A DNA stretch of 49,641 nt from Xylaria sp. FL1777 (taxonomy: Eukaryota; Ascomycota; Sordariomycetes; Xylariales; Xylariaceae): positions 1 to 49,641 of the forward strand of contig MU400769.1 in assembly GCA_022578965.1 (NCBI GenBank), in the 5' to 3' direction. How positions within the stretch are numbered: the stretch's first letter is position 1; each line of letters begins with the position of its first letter. The translations under genes and the position numbers were made by a program. The notes under the pieces are model-generated. The model worked only from the letters and a program-made list of their open reading frames with translations. It made no database searches and had not been told where the DNA came from. Shown piece after piece: positions 1 through 13,656 of the stretch.

Positions 1-98
1 TAATACTAAATTAGTACTTAAACTTTAGTACTAATACTAATACTAATTTAGTACTACTAAAATTAGTCTTTATACTAAGTACTAATTTTTTAACCTTA
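1..98. repeat. Partial end of a hAT-like element (left part outside window)
   Basis: The first 98 bases are built from the palindromic words ACTAATACTAAATTAGTA and ATACTAAGTACTAA, which also fill the delimited hAT-like element at 12978-13656. The patch ends AACCTTA. That is what the reverse complement of a CAGGGTT terminus (AACCCTG) becomes after one C-to-T and one G-to-A change, so this is probably the right end of a related element. The other end and its target duplication lie outside the window, so the assignment rests only on shared words. Confidence 0.45.
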
Positions 99-3000
99 AT
101 AATTAGCAATGCAAAAATATTGTACTAAATATAAACATTTAGTAGCAAAGCATAAATCTTTAGCTTGCTAAGCTATTAAGCTTTTTTGTATAAGTGCTAT
201 AAGTAGCTTTATTTAAACTAATTTTATAGGGTTTTTTAATATAATTAAGACTATATTTAATGCTAGCGTTATGCTTGTTTTATTGCACTTAAAATACAAG
301 TTATAAACTATAAATATATAGCTTAAAAAGCTGCTTTTATTTCTTTTAAGCAAAATATATATTAAGCTATATTAACTATTGCTAATAATTATAAATAAGA
401 ATATTTAATTGGCTTTTTTTAATATATAAATGTTTTAAAGTTTAATAATTAGTAATTTAAAGCTTTTTTGTAAAGATTTTATAATTTGTTTGTAGTGTTT
501 TTGCATATAGCTTATTAATAAAGCATAAATATTTTAAAACTTAAAGCAATAAATATAATTCTTATTATGCAATTAAAAACGAAAAAATAACTAGTTAGTA
601 TATATAATGTAATTAAGCTTTAGTTTATAGCTAAATTAATAATGGATTAATATTATTTTGTTAGCTTAATAATTTTGTTTTTTTTTTATAATTTAAACGT
701 TTTTTAAAGTTTTTAATAGCTTTAGAAGTTATAATGTTAGTAGTAAATACTTATTAATTATATTTAGTTAGCTAGCTTTTTTACTTAATAAAATAATATT
801 CTTTTTTATTATAAGTTATTTTATTTATTATATTTTTAACTTTTTATTTTTTTAACTTATTTTTAAGGTTTAGTATAAATAAACTATATTTATGTTTAGC
901 TTTTTAAAGCTTAAACAACTAAATTAAAAAAACAGAATAAAAGCAGCTATATTGTTTTAAAAAATTAATATAATATGCTTATAAACTAACTATAAAAAAA
1001 ATTTAAAAAGGTTTAATAAACTTAAGCGCTAACTTTTTATTTTTAAACTTAATATTTTTTATTAATAGTGCTATTAAGTTTTTAGTTTTAAAAGTTATAA
1101 GTTTATGTTTATTATTATAATATTTTATATATTTATTAGTTATAATTTATTATTGCTTTGTTATTTTATTTTTAATAGTTTATAGCTTATTAAAACGTTT
1201 TTATATAGCTAAGATTTTTTTTAATATAAAGTTGTTTTTAATAAACAAACAAAATTTTAGTATGTAATTATATAAAGCTTTAAAAAATAATTGTTTAGTT
1301 ATAAAATTAATAGTAAAATTTATAACAAAAAAAGCTTAAAGTAAAAATTAAAGCTAATTAGTTTATTTATTATTTATAAAGCACTTAAAATAGCTTTTAA
1401 TTATTTAGTTTATTTGTTTTATTTGTTTATTAGTTTTAAAATAAAATATTACTAAAAGCTTTTATTTAACTTTTAAATAATAATATAAATTAAACTAAAA
1501 TTAGCTAATAAAAATAAAGCTTTTATTAAAAATAATGCTTTTTAAGCTATTATAAATGCATTTAATTTTATAATAAAATAAAACTGCTAGCTTAACTAAA
1601 GTTATAGTAATATTAATTAAAAATAAATATATAAGCTTAGTAAATTTATTTATAATAATAAAAATAGCATTAATTAGTTTTTTTTTATAAAAGGTTTTTA
1701 GTAAACTTGTAATAAAGTTTATAAATAGCTTTTATATAAGTTTACTAAGTATTAATAAAGCGTTAAGTTTACTATATTTTTAGTAGTGTTTTGCTTTAGT
1801 TTTAAAGCAGATTATATAGCTTTGTACGTATTTTTTAATATCTAGTTTTATATTGTTTTAGTAAAACTTTTATTGTAGTAATTCTAAAGTGCAGCTTTAA
1901 TTAAAATGTTTAATTAAAAGATTATTATAGTATAGCTTAATAAGTTAAAAATATATAGCTTTTTTAAAAAAAATGTAAATTTTGTTTTTATAGCAAACTA
2001 AGGATTTTTTTATTAATTATTAAAGATTTATAAGCTTTTTTGCTTTTAATTGCTTTATAATTATATAATATTTAGGGTTTTTTTTTTGAACTTTTTAGAT
2101 AAAACTTTTTAGCTTTTTAAAAGCTTTTAAATTTTTTAATTTTTTTAATTTTGTAGCTATTTACGCATGCAAACATATAACTGCTTAAATAAAAAAAGCT
2201 TGTTTAGCAAATATAGCTTTAAAATATAAAGCTTTAGTTTAAGTACTAAAATATAAATTAAAAACTTTAATTTATTATATTATTATAACTTTTTTTTTAA
2301 CGTTAAAAAAATATTAATATTACTAAGCAAAATAATTATATAATTAAAACAACATAAAAAAAAATTAGCTTTGTTTTTTTTGCTTGTTTAATATTTAATA
2401 ATAAAGTTAAAAAAAGCTAATAATAAATATTAATAAGCTTATTTTTTATTAAGCTTTAGCATTTTTATAAATGCTTAAAAATTTATATAATTAATTAATA
2501 CTTTAATTAGTAAATTGCTTTTTTATAAATAATGCTATTAATGCTTAAAGCAATTTATTATTGCAAGTATTTTTTAGTTAAACATATTATATTATATTTT
2601 TTTTTTAAATAGCTTTTAAAAATAAAACATAACTAGTTTAAAAATGCTTTAATTATTTTGCTAAAATAGATTTTTTATAAAAGTTACTTTAAAAGAATTA
2701 GTTTTCAGCAATATTTGTTTTTTAAGGTTAAAATATATAAAAAAAATAGCTTGCTTAAATATATTCTAAAGGTTTTTAAAAGCTTTTTTTTTAGGACTAT
2801 TTAAAAAGATTTAACTTTTTTTTGTTTTTGTTACGTTTTTTTTTAAATATTTAAATAAAAGCGTAGCAATATAAAAATATTTGTTTATAAAATAGCAGTA
2901 AAAGTTATAAAACTTTAAAAATTGTTATAACGCTTAATAAATATTTAATATAAGCTATTATTAAATAATGTTTATATATAAAAAGTTTATTTTAATTTTT

Positions 3001-3211
3001 TAGCTAAAAATAATATAACTTAGAAATTTGATTTTTTTTTAATAAAATTAGCATTTAAATAGCTTAATGTATAGCTTTGCTTTTTGTAGCTTTTTAATAA
3101 TGTTTTAAATATGTTTTATATAGAAATTTTTATTTAAAGAAAAAATAAGCATATTATTAAAATATATAATACAAAATATATTTATTATATTATTAAATGC
3201 TTTTTATATAT
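99..3211. other. AT-rich, gene-free RIP-type DNA, T-rich on the + strand
   Basis: This stretch is overwhelmingly A and T, and every frame is full of stops. Remaining G and C sit mostly in GCT, AGC and AGCT contexts; CC, GG and CG are rare by eye. The + strand is T-rich, while the sequence after about 4,000 is A-rich, so any decayed reading frame here was probably on the minus strand. No transposon ends could be delimited inside it. It appears to be old repeat DNA decayed by RIP, lying left of the LTR element that starts at 3212. Confidence 0.6.
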
Positions 3212-3515
3212 TGAAGTAAAGTAAAGTAGCTAAATAAGCTAACTAGCTAGTTAAAGTAAGTTTAAGCTAAGTTATATAATAAAAATAAAAGTATAGGTAT
3301 TGCGCTAGATTTTAAAGTATAAACTTAACTATTACGCTTAATAACATAGAAATTAGCTATAGTTGCTTTATTTGTATTATTAAATAGCTTTTTAATTAAT
3401 TGTTTAATTTTTTAATTTATATATAGCTTAATTGCTTAAATATATAAGTTATAACTTATTTTTTTGCAATTAAAGTGTTATAATAAATCTTGCACAATTA
3501 TACTGCTTTATTTTA
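3212..3515 (+). repeat. Left LTR of the retrotransposon relic
   Basis: This copy is 304 bp and aligns without gaps to 18551-18854. It starts TGAAGTAAAG and ends CTTTATTTTA; the terminal CA has become TA. Compared with the right copy it keeps more G in its first half and has lost more C and G in its last third. All differences seen are transitions. Confidence 0.8.
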
Positions 3516-6500
3516 TTAGTGTTTTTAGTAAAGCCGATTTTTTACTTACTATAAATAATACTATAAAACTAACAAACAGGTAATTTATTATTGCTAACTT
3601 ATATGTTTAATTTATTTATTTATTAATTGCTATAATTTTTATAAATAGAACATAATATATTATATTTAGTTGCTTTAGCTAGTAATAAGCAAAGCTTGCT
3701 TAACACAAGCGGTTTAATTATAATTAGCAACGAACGTTTAAGCTAGCAGCTTTTAATTATTAGGGCTTAAAACAAACATATAAAAATATTAAACTGTTTT
3801 TTTTAGTTTAGTTTATAAAGCGCTTTTATTTCTTTTAGCAAAATAACAATTAAGTGTTAAAATGTTAACATAATTTTTAAAATAGTACAGCTAGAAAACT
3901 GTTCGTTAGAAACCCTTAAAGAGCTAAAAAGAGGGAATTTTTGCTAAAAAGCTAGTGCTTTATAAAAAAAAAAGTATAATTGCTTTTATATAAGCAAAAA
4001 AAAACAAAAAACGGGCTTAAAAAAAAATAAAAGTTGCTAAAACTTTTAAAAGCTATAATATAAGCAAATTTAATGCTTATTTATATTAAATAAATCTAAG
4101 TTTACGTATTAATATATAAAGCTATTAATAATTAAGAATATACTTTGTTTTTTAAGCTAATATAATTCTTTATTAAAAAATAAAAAGCAAAGTTTTTTAA
4201 GTATAAGTTAGCTATTGCTTAAAAACTTTGCGCAAAATGTAGCTATTGCTTTTTTATAGCACTTATTATTAAATAAAAAAACCTTAAAAAAAAGAAAAAA
4301 GCATACTACTTTTATAAATAAAAAGCTATAAAAAAATAAAGCTTGTTTAATAAAACTTATATAAAGCAAAGCAAGCTAAATTAAAAAACAAAAAAACTAA
4401 ACGCTATAAAGTATACAAAAAAAATAAAAGCGCATAAGAAACAAAGATATAAAAGCATTTAAAAGAAAACTTAAAAGGCTATAAAAAATAAGCTAGTAGT
4501 TTTTATAAACGCAAACAAAAAAAATTGTTAAGTTTTTTAAAAAAGAAGTTTAAAAAAATAGCATAAAAAAACCTAAATACTTAAAATATTTAGAAATTTT
4601 TAGCATTTTATACTTTTTTTTTTTTTTAAACCTATACTTTTACTTAGTTTATTTTTATTATTTTTTGCAGCTTACTTTTTTTGTTATTTTTATACAAACT
4701 TTACTTTATTTTATTATATAACTTAAAAGTTTAAAAACTATAGCTTAATTAAGTAATTTAGCTATAAAAAATTATTAGATTTTTTTATATTAATATATAA
4801 AAAATACTAAAATTACTTATAAACAAAAAAAATAAAAATAACTAGCTTATTATTTTTAAAAAGTATTAAAGCAACTTTATTTAGCTTAAGCTACTTTAAT
4901 AATAAGCATAATATTAAAATTAAGTTATTATTTATGCTTTTTAACTTAAAACTAAACTAGTATTTATTGTTTAATAAGTTAAAAATAAACAAATAGCTAA
5001 ATAATTTAAATGTTTTTTTTTATATAAAGCGCTTTAAAAACATTAATAAAATTAAACAAGTTTTTATTTATTGCAATACTTTTTAAACAAAAAAAATAGT
5101 AAAAATAATACTAAAAAATTATTTATTTTAAACAAAAGCTTATAAACTGCTTAAGCAAAAGTTTAAGCTTTAAAACTTTAAACAAAATAAGTTTACTATT
5201 GCTATATTATAGAATTTTAAAGCTTGCTTAAAAGCTATATACTTTACTAATCTTAAGATTTACTTTTTTTAGCATTAAATATATATTAAAAATATTAAAG
5301 CTTAAAAAAATTACTACTTTAATTTTTAACTTATTTAAAGTTTGCTTAAAAAGCTAAATTAAAATATTATTAATAAAATAATAAAGTTCTTTAAAAAGTT
5401 ATATAATAATTTAAATAAAATGTTTTATAAAAACTTTTATAAAACATTAAACAACTAAATTAATAAAAAGTTTAAGCTAGATTTTTACTTTAAAAAAACA
5501 AAAAAAGCACGTAAAGCATAAAAAAAAGTTAATTATTTATATAATTATAATTTTAATAAGCTTTTATATATTACTATTAATGCTACTAAGCTAGCTATTA
5601 ATATAACTATACTAGCTATTAAAATAGTTATTATTAAAAAGCAGCAAGTAAAATTAGCTTAATACTTTGCTTATAACTAAAATATAAACAATATTATTAA
5701 ATAAATATAACAGCTAAAGTTAAAACAAAAAAACGCAGTAATTATAAAAAAAGAATTAAAAAAAATGCTAAAAAAACTACAAAATTAGTATGTTTAGCTA
5801 GTTAATTAAAGATTATAAGCATTATAATATTACAAAATTAACATAAACTTATTAAAAAAGCAAATATTTAGCATTAATACTATAACTTTTAAATATTTAC
5901 AAAAAGGTAAATATAACTTTAAAAAACAAAAATAAAAAAAACAATTGTTTAATTTTTTATAACAAGTAAAGTTAAATAATCTTTATTTAATAAAAAGAAC
6001 TATTTGTTAAAAATATAGCATAAATAATTATTACGTTTATAAATATAATTTTGCTTACAAATTAAAAAAAGAAAACATTATATATTAAAATTCTAAATAG
6101 TGTTTAAAAGAGCTAAAATTTTTTATAAGCTTTAAATGTATAAAAGTTCTTTTTAAAGTTATAAAAATTAGCAAAAATAAAAAAAGAATTCTTAATGCTG
6201 CAATAAAGTAAATATATAATTTTGTTTTAAGCAATAATAAACTGCTTAAGTAAAAAGCTTATTATTAACTGCAAAAAAAAGACTTTATTTTAAATAATAA
6301 AGATTTAAATGCTAAAATAAAAAGCAAACAAAAAAGTTAAAAGAAAAAAAAACTTTATTAGCTAAATAACAAGCAGCTAAACTAATTTTTAAATAAAAAG
6401 TTTAATAATTAAACTAGTACGCTTTATAAAATAAAACTAGCAAAAGCTTGCAATATTAAAAAAAACAACTTAATAAACAGCAAGCTAAATAATAGCTTTA

Positions 6501-9500
6501 TTGCAACTAATTAAAACTTTATATAAAGTACTTTTTATAACGCAAATAGCACTAAAGTTTTATAAAGCTATATACTAAGCAGAAAAATTAGCGTAAATAT
6601 GTTTTAAGCTAATTATTATAAGCTTTTATTTAAAAAAGCTGCTTTTTATTAAACAAAAAATAAAAAAAAACCTAAAAAACAAAAAAAAAAGCCTTTTATA
6701 AGTTAAACAATTAAAAAAATTTATTTAAATAATAATAAGTTTTTTATTTAGCTTAATACTAAAAATACACAAATAAATAATAATTTTTATAAGCAAAGTA
6801 CTTTACTAGAACTAAAAAGTTCTAATTATTAAAAGCTTTAAAGAATTCAAAAAGCAGAACTTATAAAAAAAAGCTTAAAATTTAAAAAAATATAAGCTAA
6901 AAAATCTAAAGACTTTTTAAACAAAAAAACAAATGTTATTTTTAAAGATTTTATATTAGAAGTTCTAAAGTACTTTAGTGTTTTTATTTAAACAATTATT
7001 TAAACAAAAGCTAAGTTATATTTTAAAGCAGCAAAAGTACTTAAGCTAATGCTAAAAACAATATTACTACTTTTAAATAACCTTAGCAAAAGTTTAAGTT
7101 AGCAGATTAAATTAAATATATTATAACTTATTTTAAAGAAAAAAAGCAACAAGTTAAAATATAAGGCCTAACTAAAAACTTTATTGCAAGAAATTTTAAC
7201 TTAAATAAATATAAAAGATGCTTTTTTTTATAAAAGCATAAACTTTTCGGAAAAAAATATAAAATCTTAATAACTAGCAGTTAAAAAAGCACAAAAAAGT
7301 TCTTAGCTAATATTACAATTAATTAGTTAGCTTAATAAATATAAATTGCTTAATAGCACTTGCAAAACTAGCTTTTTATTAAACTATTTAATAGCATAAA
7401 TAAATAAAAAAATAAAATATAATAGTTTTATTATATATACTTATATGCTTTAATTTAGCTTTATAGCTGCTTTTTTAAAAAAGTAACGCTATAAAATAAT
7501 AAAGGTTTTTTGCAATTAAAACTAATAAAATAATTAAGTAATATTGTTTTTTGCTTATATTACTTTAGATTTTTAAATGTTAAAAAATAAGCTAAAGTTT
7601 AATAAAATGCTTTTTAAGATTTTAAACTAATATAATACTATATATTTATTATTTAGAAATAACCTAAAAAAGCAAAAGTTATTAATTGTTATATTTATGC
7701 TACTTTTAAAAAAAGTAATATTTTTAATTAAACTTTAATTTAGTGCTAATTTTGCGCTAATAACGCTAAAAAAAGAAAATAAGCTTAAAAAGCTAACATA
7801 ACTAATATTAATAGTTTTAAAAAATGCTAACTAAACTTTTAACCTTTTTTAAATAAAAATTTATAAAAAATATAACAATTATACTAGTAGTAATAGCTTA
7901 AACTTATTTAAAAAAACATTAAAGTATAAATTTTATAATAAGAAAAACTTAAGCTTAATAAATTATTTTAACTAAAAATACTTAAGCTTTTTAAATTTAT
8001 GCTTTATGTTAGCTTTACTACTAAAAACGCAAAATATTTTAGCTATATTTTTAAGCGTTATAAAGCTAGAAAAATATATATAGCTTTACTTAAAGCTTAC
8101 TATAAAAATTAAAAATAAAATTTATAAAAAAAATATTATTAGAATTATTAACTTTAAAGCGTAGTTTAGCATTATTGTAAACTTATTTGTTAACAAAAAT
8201 AGCTTTACTACTAAAAATATAAATATAACTTAAAAAAAATTTAACTAAACTAATGATTTTATTAAATATATAAAATGCTTAAAAACTATTATTTAAATAA
8301 ATAAAAAATTGCTACTTTTTCTACTATATATAATTAACAAAAAATAAGCTATTTACCTTTTATTACTAAAAATAAACTTTATTATAAAATCGCAAATAAA
8401 TTTATACTTTTAGAGCCTTTATATAATAGCTAGTATAATACTTAAAACAAGCTAAATTATTATATTAGTAATAAACTATATTAAAAGTCCGAATTTAAAA
8501 CCTTAAAAATATTAGTAACTAAAAAACTAATGTATATTTGTTAAACTACTAGCTTAGCAAATAAGCTATATAAAGCATAAAAATATTAAACTTTAAATAA
8601 AGAATCTAATAATTAATAAAAAAAAGCAAAAGAAAAATTAAAAAAACATAGTTTAAAGAAATATACAAGTGCAAACTTTTAAAAAAAACAAAACTTATAT
8701 AATAATATAACGTTAGTAGCTTTTTTAAATTCTTTTATATAAAACATTAAACTTCTTAAAAACCTAAAAATATAAAACAATAAAAAAGTCCGCGCTGTTT
8801 TTAATAATGATTAACTACTTAAAATACTTTTAATCGCAATAAAAAAAGCGCTAAAACAAAAAAACGCTAAAAGATTAATAATCGCAAAAACTAAAAATCT
8901 TACATATAAATTAAAAAGCAAGTATAACTTAATTATAACCTTAATTTAAGTATTATTAACTTTTTAAGCCTTAAAAACTAATAAATTAATAAAAAATAAA
9001 ACAATAATCTTAAATATAATATATAAAACAAAAGATAAAAAGATTTATTTTAAAAATAATATATTATTTAATAGCATTGTTTTATTTAAATTTTATAAAT
9101 AAAAAAAGCAAGCTTTAAAAAAAGCAAGCTATTACCTAGAAAATTTTGCACTATTTTAACAAAATAACATTTATTAAAACATATATTTATGTTTTAGTAT
9201 TATTTCTAAAAGCATTTAACTAATTGTTAAACAATTAGCTGTTTTTTTAAAAAAGCTTTGTATAACTAACTTTACTTAACAAAAAGTAGCATTATTAACT
9301 AAAATATAGTATTGCAAAAAAATAGCACTTTTTTAGGATTTTTCCGAAATAAAAAAAATACATAATAAGATTTTTTCTTTTTATAAAATTAAAATAGTTT
9401 TTTATAAAGCATAGCAAGTTTATAGTATTCTGATTTTTAAACCTTTAAAAAATATTATTATAAAGGTTTTAAAAACTTAACTTAAACATAGCGTTTTTAA

Positions 9501-12500
9501 GAAAGCTTATAGCTTATATTATAACGTTTAGTTTTTAGTATAAAAAAAAAATAAAAAAGTTTAATTAATTAACTTAGCTACAAAAATAAACGCAATTACT
9601 ATATATAATGCTAATTTTCTTTAAAGCTATAATAAGTTTTTTAAAAAGTTTGCAATATATAAAATAATCTTTATAGTTAATTTATTTTTAAAATATAATT
9701 AAATATTACTTTTTATTTTTAGCTAAGCAATAATAGCTTTTTTTATACTAATAAGCTTTTTTTAAATAACTATTTTTCTGCAAAAAGTAATAAATTTAGT
9801 AGCTTAATTTCTAAAGGTACTATTAAAGGTTTTATATAATATATTATTAATAAAGTGCAAACCTTTTTTTAATAACGTAGTAGTTAAAAAACTTATTATT
9901 AAGTATAATAATTGTAAAATTGCTTTAAGTATTAAGTAGTTTATATTAAAGCATTTTGAAAATCTTAATGTTATACTATTTAATTTTAAGCTAGCTAAAA
10001 TTATAGCTAGCATACTTAAAAGCAAATAAGCAAAACAAACAACTAAAATAGTTAGCTATATATATAGCACTAATAGCAAAAGCCTAGTAAAAGCAAAAGT
10101 AATAAAAATTCTTAAATAAAAAACTTGCAAAAACATTATAGAAGTATAGTTTTTTTTAAGAATAATGGTATACTACTAAATATAAATATAAAGGTATATT
10201 ATAATTATAAAACTATTAATAGTTTTGTTATAAAAAAATAAGCTATTTTGCTTTAAAGAACCGCAAAAAAAAGCTATAAAAAAGCTTTAAAAAGCTATTA
10301 TAATAGCTTTTATTTTTATTACTTTTAATTATATAAAAAAACCTATTTAGCTAAAAATAAATGCTTTTAAAGCTAGCTAAAGCGCTATTTTATGCTAAAA
10401 AATTAATAAAGCTATTAAGCTAGCAAAATATAAATCTAAAATATAAAAAAGCTTTAAAAAAAGATATAATGCTATAAAGCTAAAAAAACTTACTATTATT
10501 AAGACTTTTTAAAAATTATATAATTATTTTTATAAAATTATATTTTATTTAAAAACTAATGCAAAAGTTTTTATAGCTTAGCTAAACAATAGATTTTTAG
10601 CATTGCTAAATACTTAATTAATAAAATAAATAGCATATATAAAAACCTTTAATTTTATACTTTACTATATACTAAAAAAAAAATATATAACTACTAATAA
10701 GCTTTTTAAAAAACTTCTTAAGCTATTAAATAAGTTAAATAATTATTAAAAAAAAAATATAAAAGATTTTATTAATTTCTAACTATATATAATAGCTATT
10801 ATTATTGCGTATAAAAAATTAAGCAATTAACTAATAAAGAGCTTAGTATATTAAAGAACAGAACTTTTGCTATATTTAAAAGAAAATTAAAGCAAAGAAA
10901 GCAAGCAAATTGCTAAGTATTTTGTTTTTAAGCAAGTTTTAAAAGAACTTATAATAAAAAAAAAGCAGAATTACTTTAGAAAAAAAGCTTTTAAATTTTT
11001 TATTAATAAGTTTATTTTTTAAAGAAAAGCAAAATTTAAAAAAATGCTAAAAAAAATTATTAACAACAAAAAAACCTAAAAAGCTTTTATTAAAGAAAAC
11101 TATAAAAAAATAATATATAAGGGCTAAATATTTACAACTTAGCAAATAACTTAAGGATATTATTAAAAAGGCCTTTATTAAAATGTTTATATTACAATTG
11201 CTAGTTGCTTTAATTGCTAAAAATCTGCTAATAATAAAAAGACTAAAAAATACTGTTTTAATTACTTTTTGGATCCTTTGGTTTTTTAGGTTATAAATGT
11301 GCAAACTATACTATTAAGCAATAAATTTAAAGCTATTATAAAAGCAAAATGCAAAATAACAACTTATTTAAAAGCTAAGCTTTTAAAATACGTAGATTTT
11401 TTAAAGATACTTAAATTCATTAAAGAAAAAATCGTATTTTAGCATAAAATCTTTATTAGAATTAAATGTAATAATAGCTTTAAATTTAAAAAAGAAATAA
11501 AAAATGCAGTAAATATTTTAGGCTATAAAATAAACTATAGTTTAGCTTACTATTTTTAAGCTTAAAGCTTTATTAAAAAAGGCTATAAGCTAATAAAAAA
11601 AAGCTTTATATAAATAATAAATAAAACTGGAAAAAATTAGCTAAAATACTTAAACTTAGTAATATAAGCAGATTATATTTTTGTGCGCTACTATAACTAT
11701 AGCTTATATAAACTAATATATAAAAAAATACTAATTTTATTAGTAAAAAATGTAATACTAATATAAAAAGTAATTAAGTAATAAAATATTGCTTTTTATA
11801 AAAATTTTATTAAAGCTAAAATTAAGTAGCTAAAACGTTATAACTAAGATATTATAAAAGTTAAAGCAATTATAACTAAGAAAAAAAAATTAACTACAAA
11901 AGCTAAATTTTAAAAAAACGCTTATAAAATTAAGCAACTACTTAAAAAGAGCTTTTTTGTTTTTTTTTATAATACTATGCTTTTAATAAATAAGTTTAAC
12001 AATAAAAAACTGCTATATAAATAAATTAGCTTTTATAAAGTTAAAAAAAATGTTAATTATAAGCAATACTAATTAGTAAAACTAATTAGCAAAAAATTAA
12101 AAAAGTTGTTTTTTTTTAAGAAATTAAGGCAATTTATATAAAATAACTAAAAGTACTAAAAACTAAAGAATTTTAACTTTAATATATAAACTATTAGTGC
12201 TATAGCTATTTATTAAAAATTAAACTAAAACAATAAAGCTTTTAATAATTAAAGCTATAATAGTTAAGCTATAAAAAGCAAAAAAAATATAATAAGTTAT
12301 AAAGGCCTTTTAAGTTTATAAAAGCTACAGTACAACCTTTAGCGTTTTAAATATTTTAAGTGCTAAAAAATATAATAGCTTACTTTATTCTTTTAGCTAT
12401 TGTACTACAAAGCGCTTTAAAAAGTAATAACTAATAAAAGCTAAAGCAATAGATTTTTTTTTTTTTTTTTTGTTTTTTTACCAATTGTTTTGTTTTTTAT

Positions 12501-12977
12501 TTTTATTAATTATATAAGTTTATATAATTAAGTTATAATATACAAAACTATTTTTCTTTGCTTAAAACTAAGCGTATTTTTTATAGCTTTTTTTTTATTA
12601 ATTTTATATTTGTTAGTTTTATAGCAGCTAGTTTATTAGCACTTTTTTTACTATTACGCTAAAAATATAAGTCTTTATTTTATTTTAACGTTTTTTAGAT
12701 AATTAAGTAGCTTAGTTCTAATATAAATTATTATTGCTTTTTTTTAGAAATGCATAAAAACAAAAGAAATAAAAATAAAAACTGCTTATTAGTTTTAATT
12801 ACCTAAGTTTATTTTATTATACTAATGCTTACGTATAAGTTTTTTTATTTTTAATTGCTTTATTACCTTTATTTAAAACTAAACAGCTTTTTTTGCTTTT
12901 AGTTTAAACTATTTAATACTTAAAGAAAACTTTAAAACTGCTAAAAAGCAAAAAACACTATTATTATACCTTAAGAA

Positions 12978-13656
12978 CAAGGTTAGTAATTAGTCCGGAC
13001 TAGTTAGTACAAACTAAGTATTAATACTAAATTAGTATTTTTTTCCACGGACTAATACTAGTTAGTCTAAACTAAGTACTAATTAGTCCGGACTAATTTA
13101 GTACTAATACTAATTTAGTATTTTTTTCGGCGGACTAATACTAGTTAGTTTAAACTAAATATTAATTAGTATTTTTTTTTACGGATTAATACTAAATTAG
13201 TACGTACTAAAACTAACTAGTACTTTTTAATACTTAGTTTTATACTAAGTACTAAAGGTAAAACCAATATTTAAAATTAGTTTTTTCATTGAATATTGCA
13301 TGGAAATTAATGGTTTTACTTTTGTTTTAAAGCTTGTTTTTTATTATTTTTAACACTATTTTAATATATTTTTTATTCCATTTTTTTTATTTTAAAAATG
13401 ACGTCATTAGTATTTAGTCCGGACTAAATACTACTTAGTATTTTAAAATACTAATTAGTCCGGACTAATTTAGTATTAATACTAACTAGTATTTTTTTCT
13501 CCGGACTAATACTAAATTAGTACGGACTAATACTAATTAGTCCGGACTAATTTAGTACTAATACTAATTTAGTACTTGAAAATCCGAACTAATACTAAAA
13601 CTAATTTAGTCCGGACTAAATTAGTTTTTATACTAAGTATTAAAATAACAACTCTG
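12978..13656. mobile_element. hAT-like non-autonomous element (679 bp) with 8-bp target duplication
   Basis: The element is flanked by a perfect 8-bp direct repeat, CTTAAGAA, at 12970-12977 and 13657-13664. Its ends are imperfect inverted repeats: CAAGGTTAGTAATTAG on the left and, read inward on the other strand, CAGAGTTGTTATTTTA on the right. Both are close to a CAGGGTT start. An 8-bp duplication with CAGGG-type ends is the hallmark of hAT transposons. Both ends carry many copies of palindromic words such as TTAGTCCGGACTAA and TTAGTACTAATACTAA. The core (about 13253-13400) has a small inverted pair around GGTAAAACCAAT and ATTAATGGTTTTACT. No transposase frame is present. It sits inside the LTR relic, so it inserted later or before decay finished. 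It keeps many CCGG words that the host relic has lost, so it is probably younger. Confidence 0.75.

Noticed and set aside
9804..11304. Short open frames of 73 and 85 codons on the minus strand (9804-10025 and 11047-11304)
   Set aside because: They are strings of Ile, Leu, Phe, Asn and Lys expected from AT-saturated DNA, without any start context or family resemblance.
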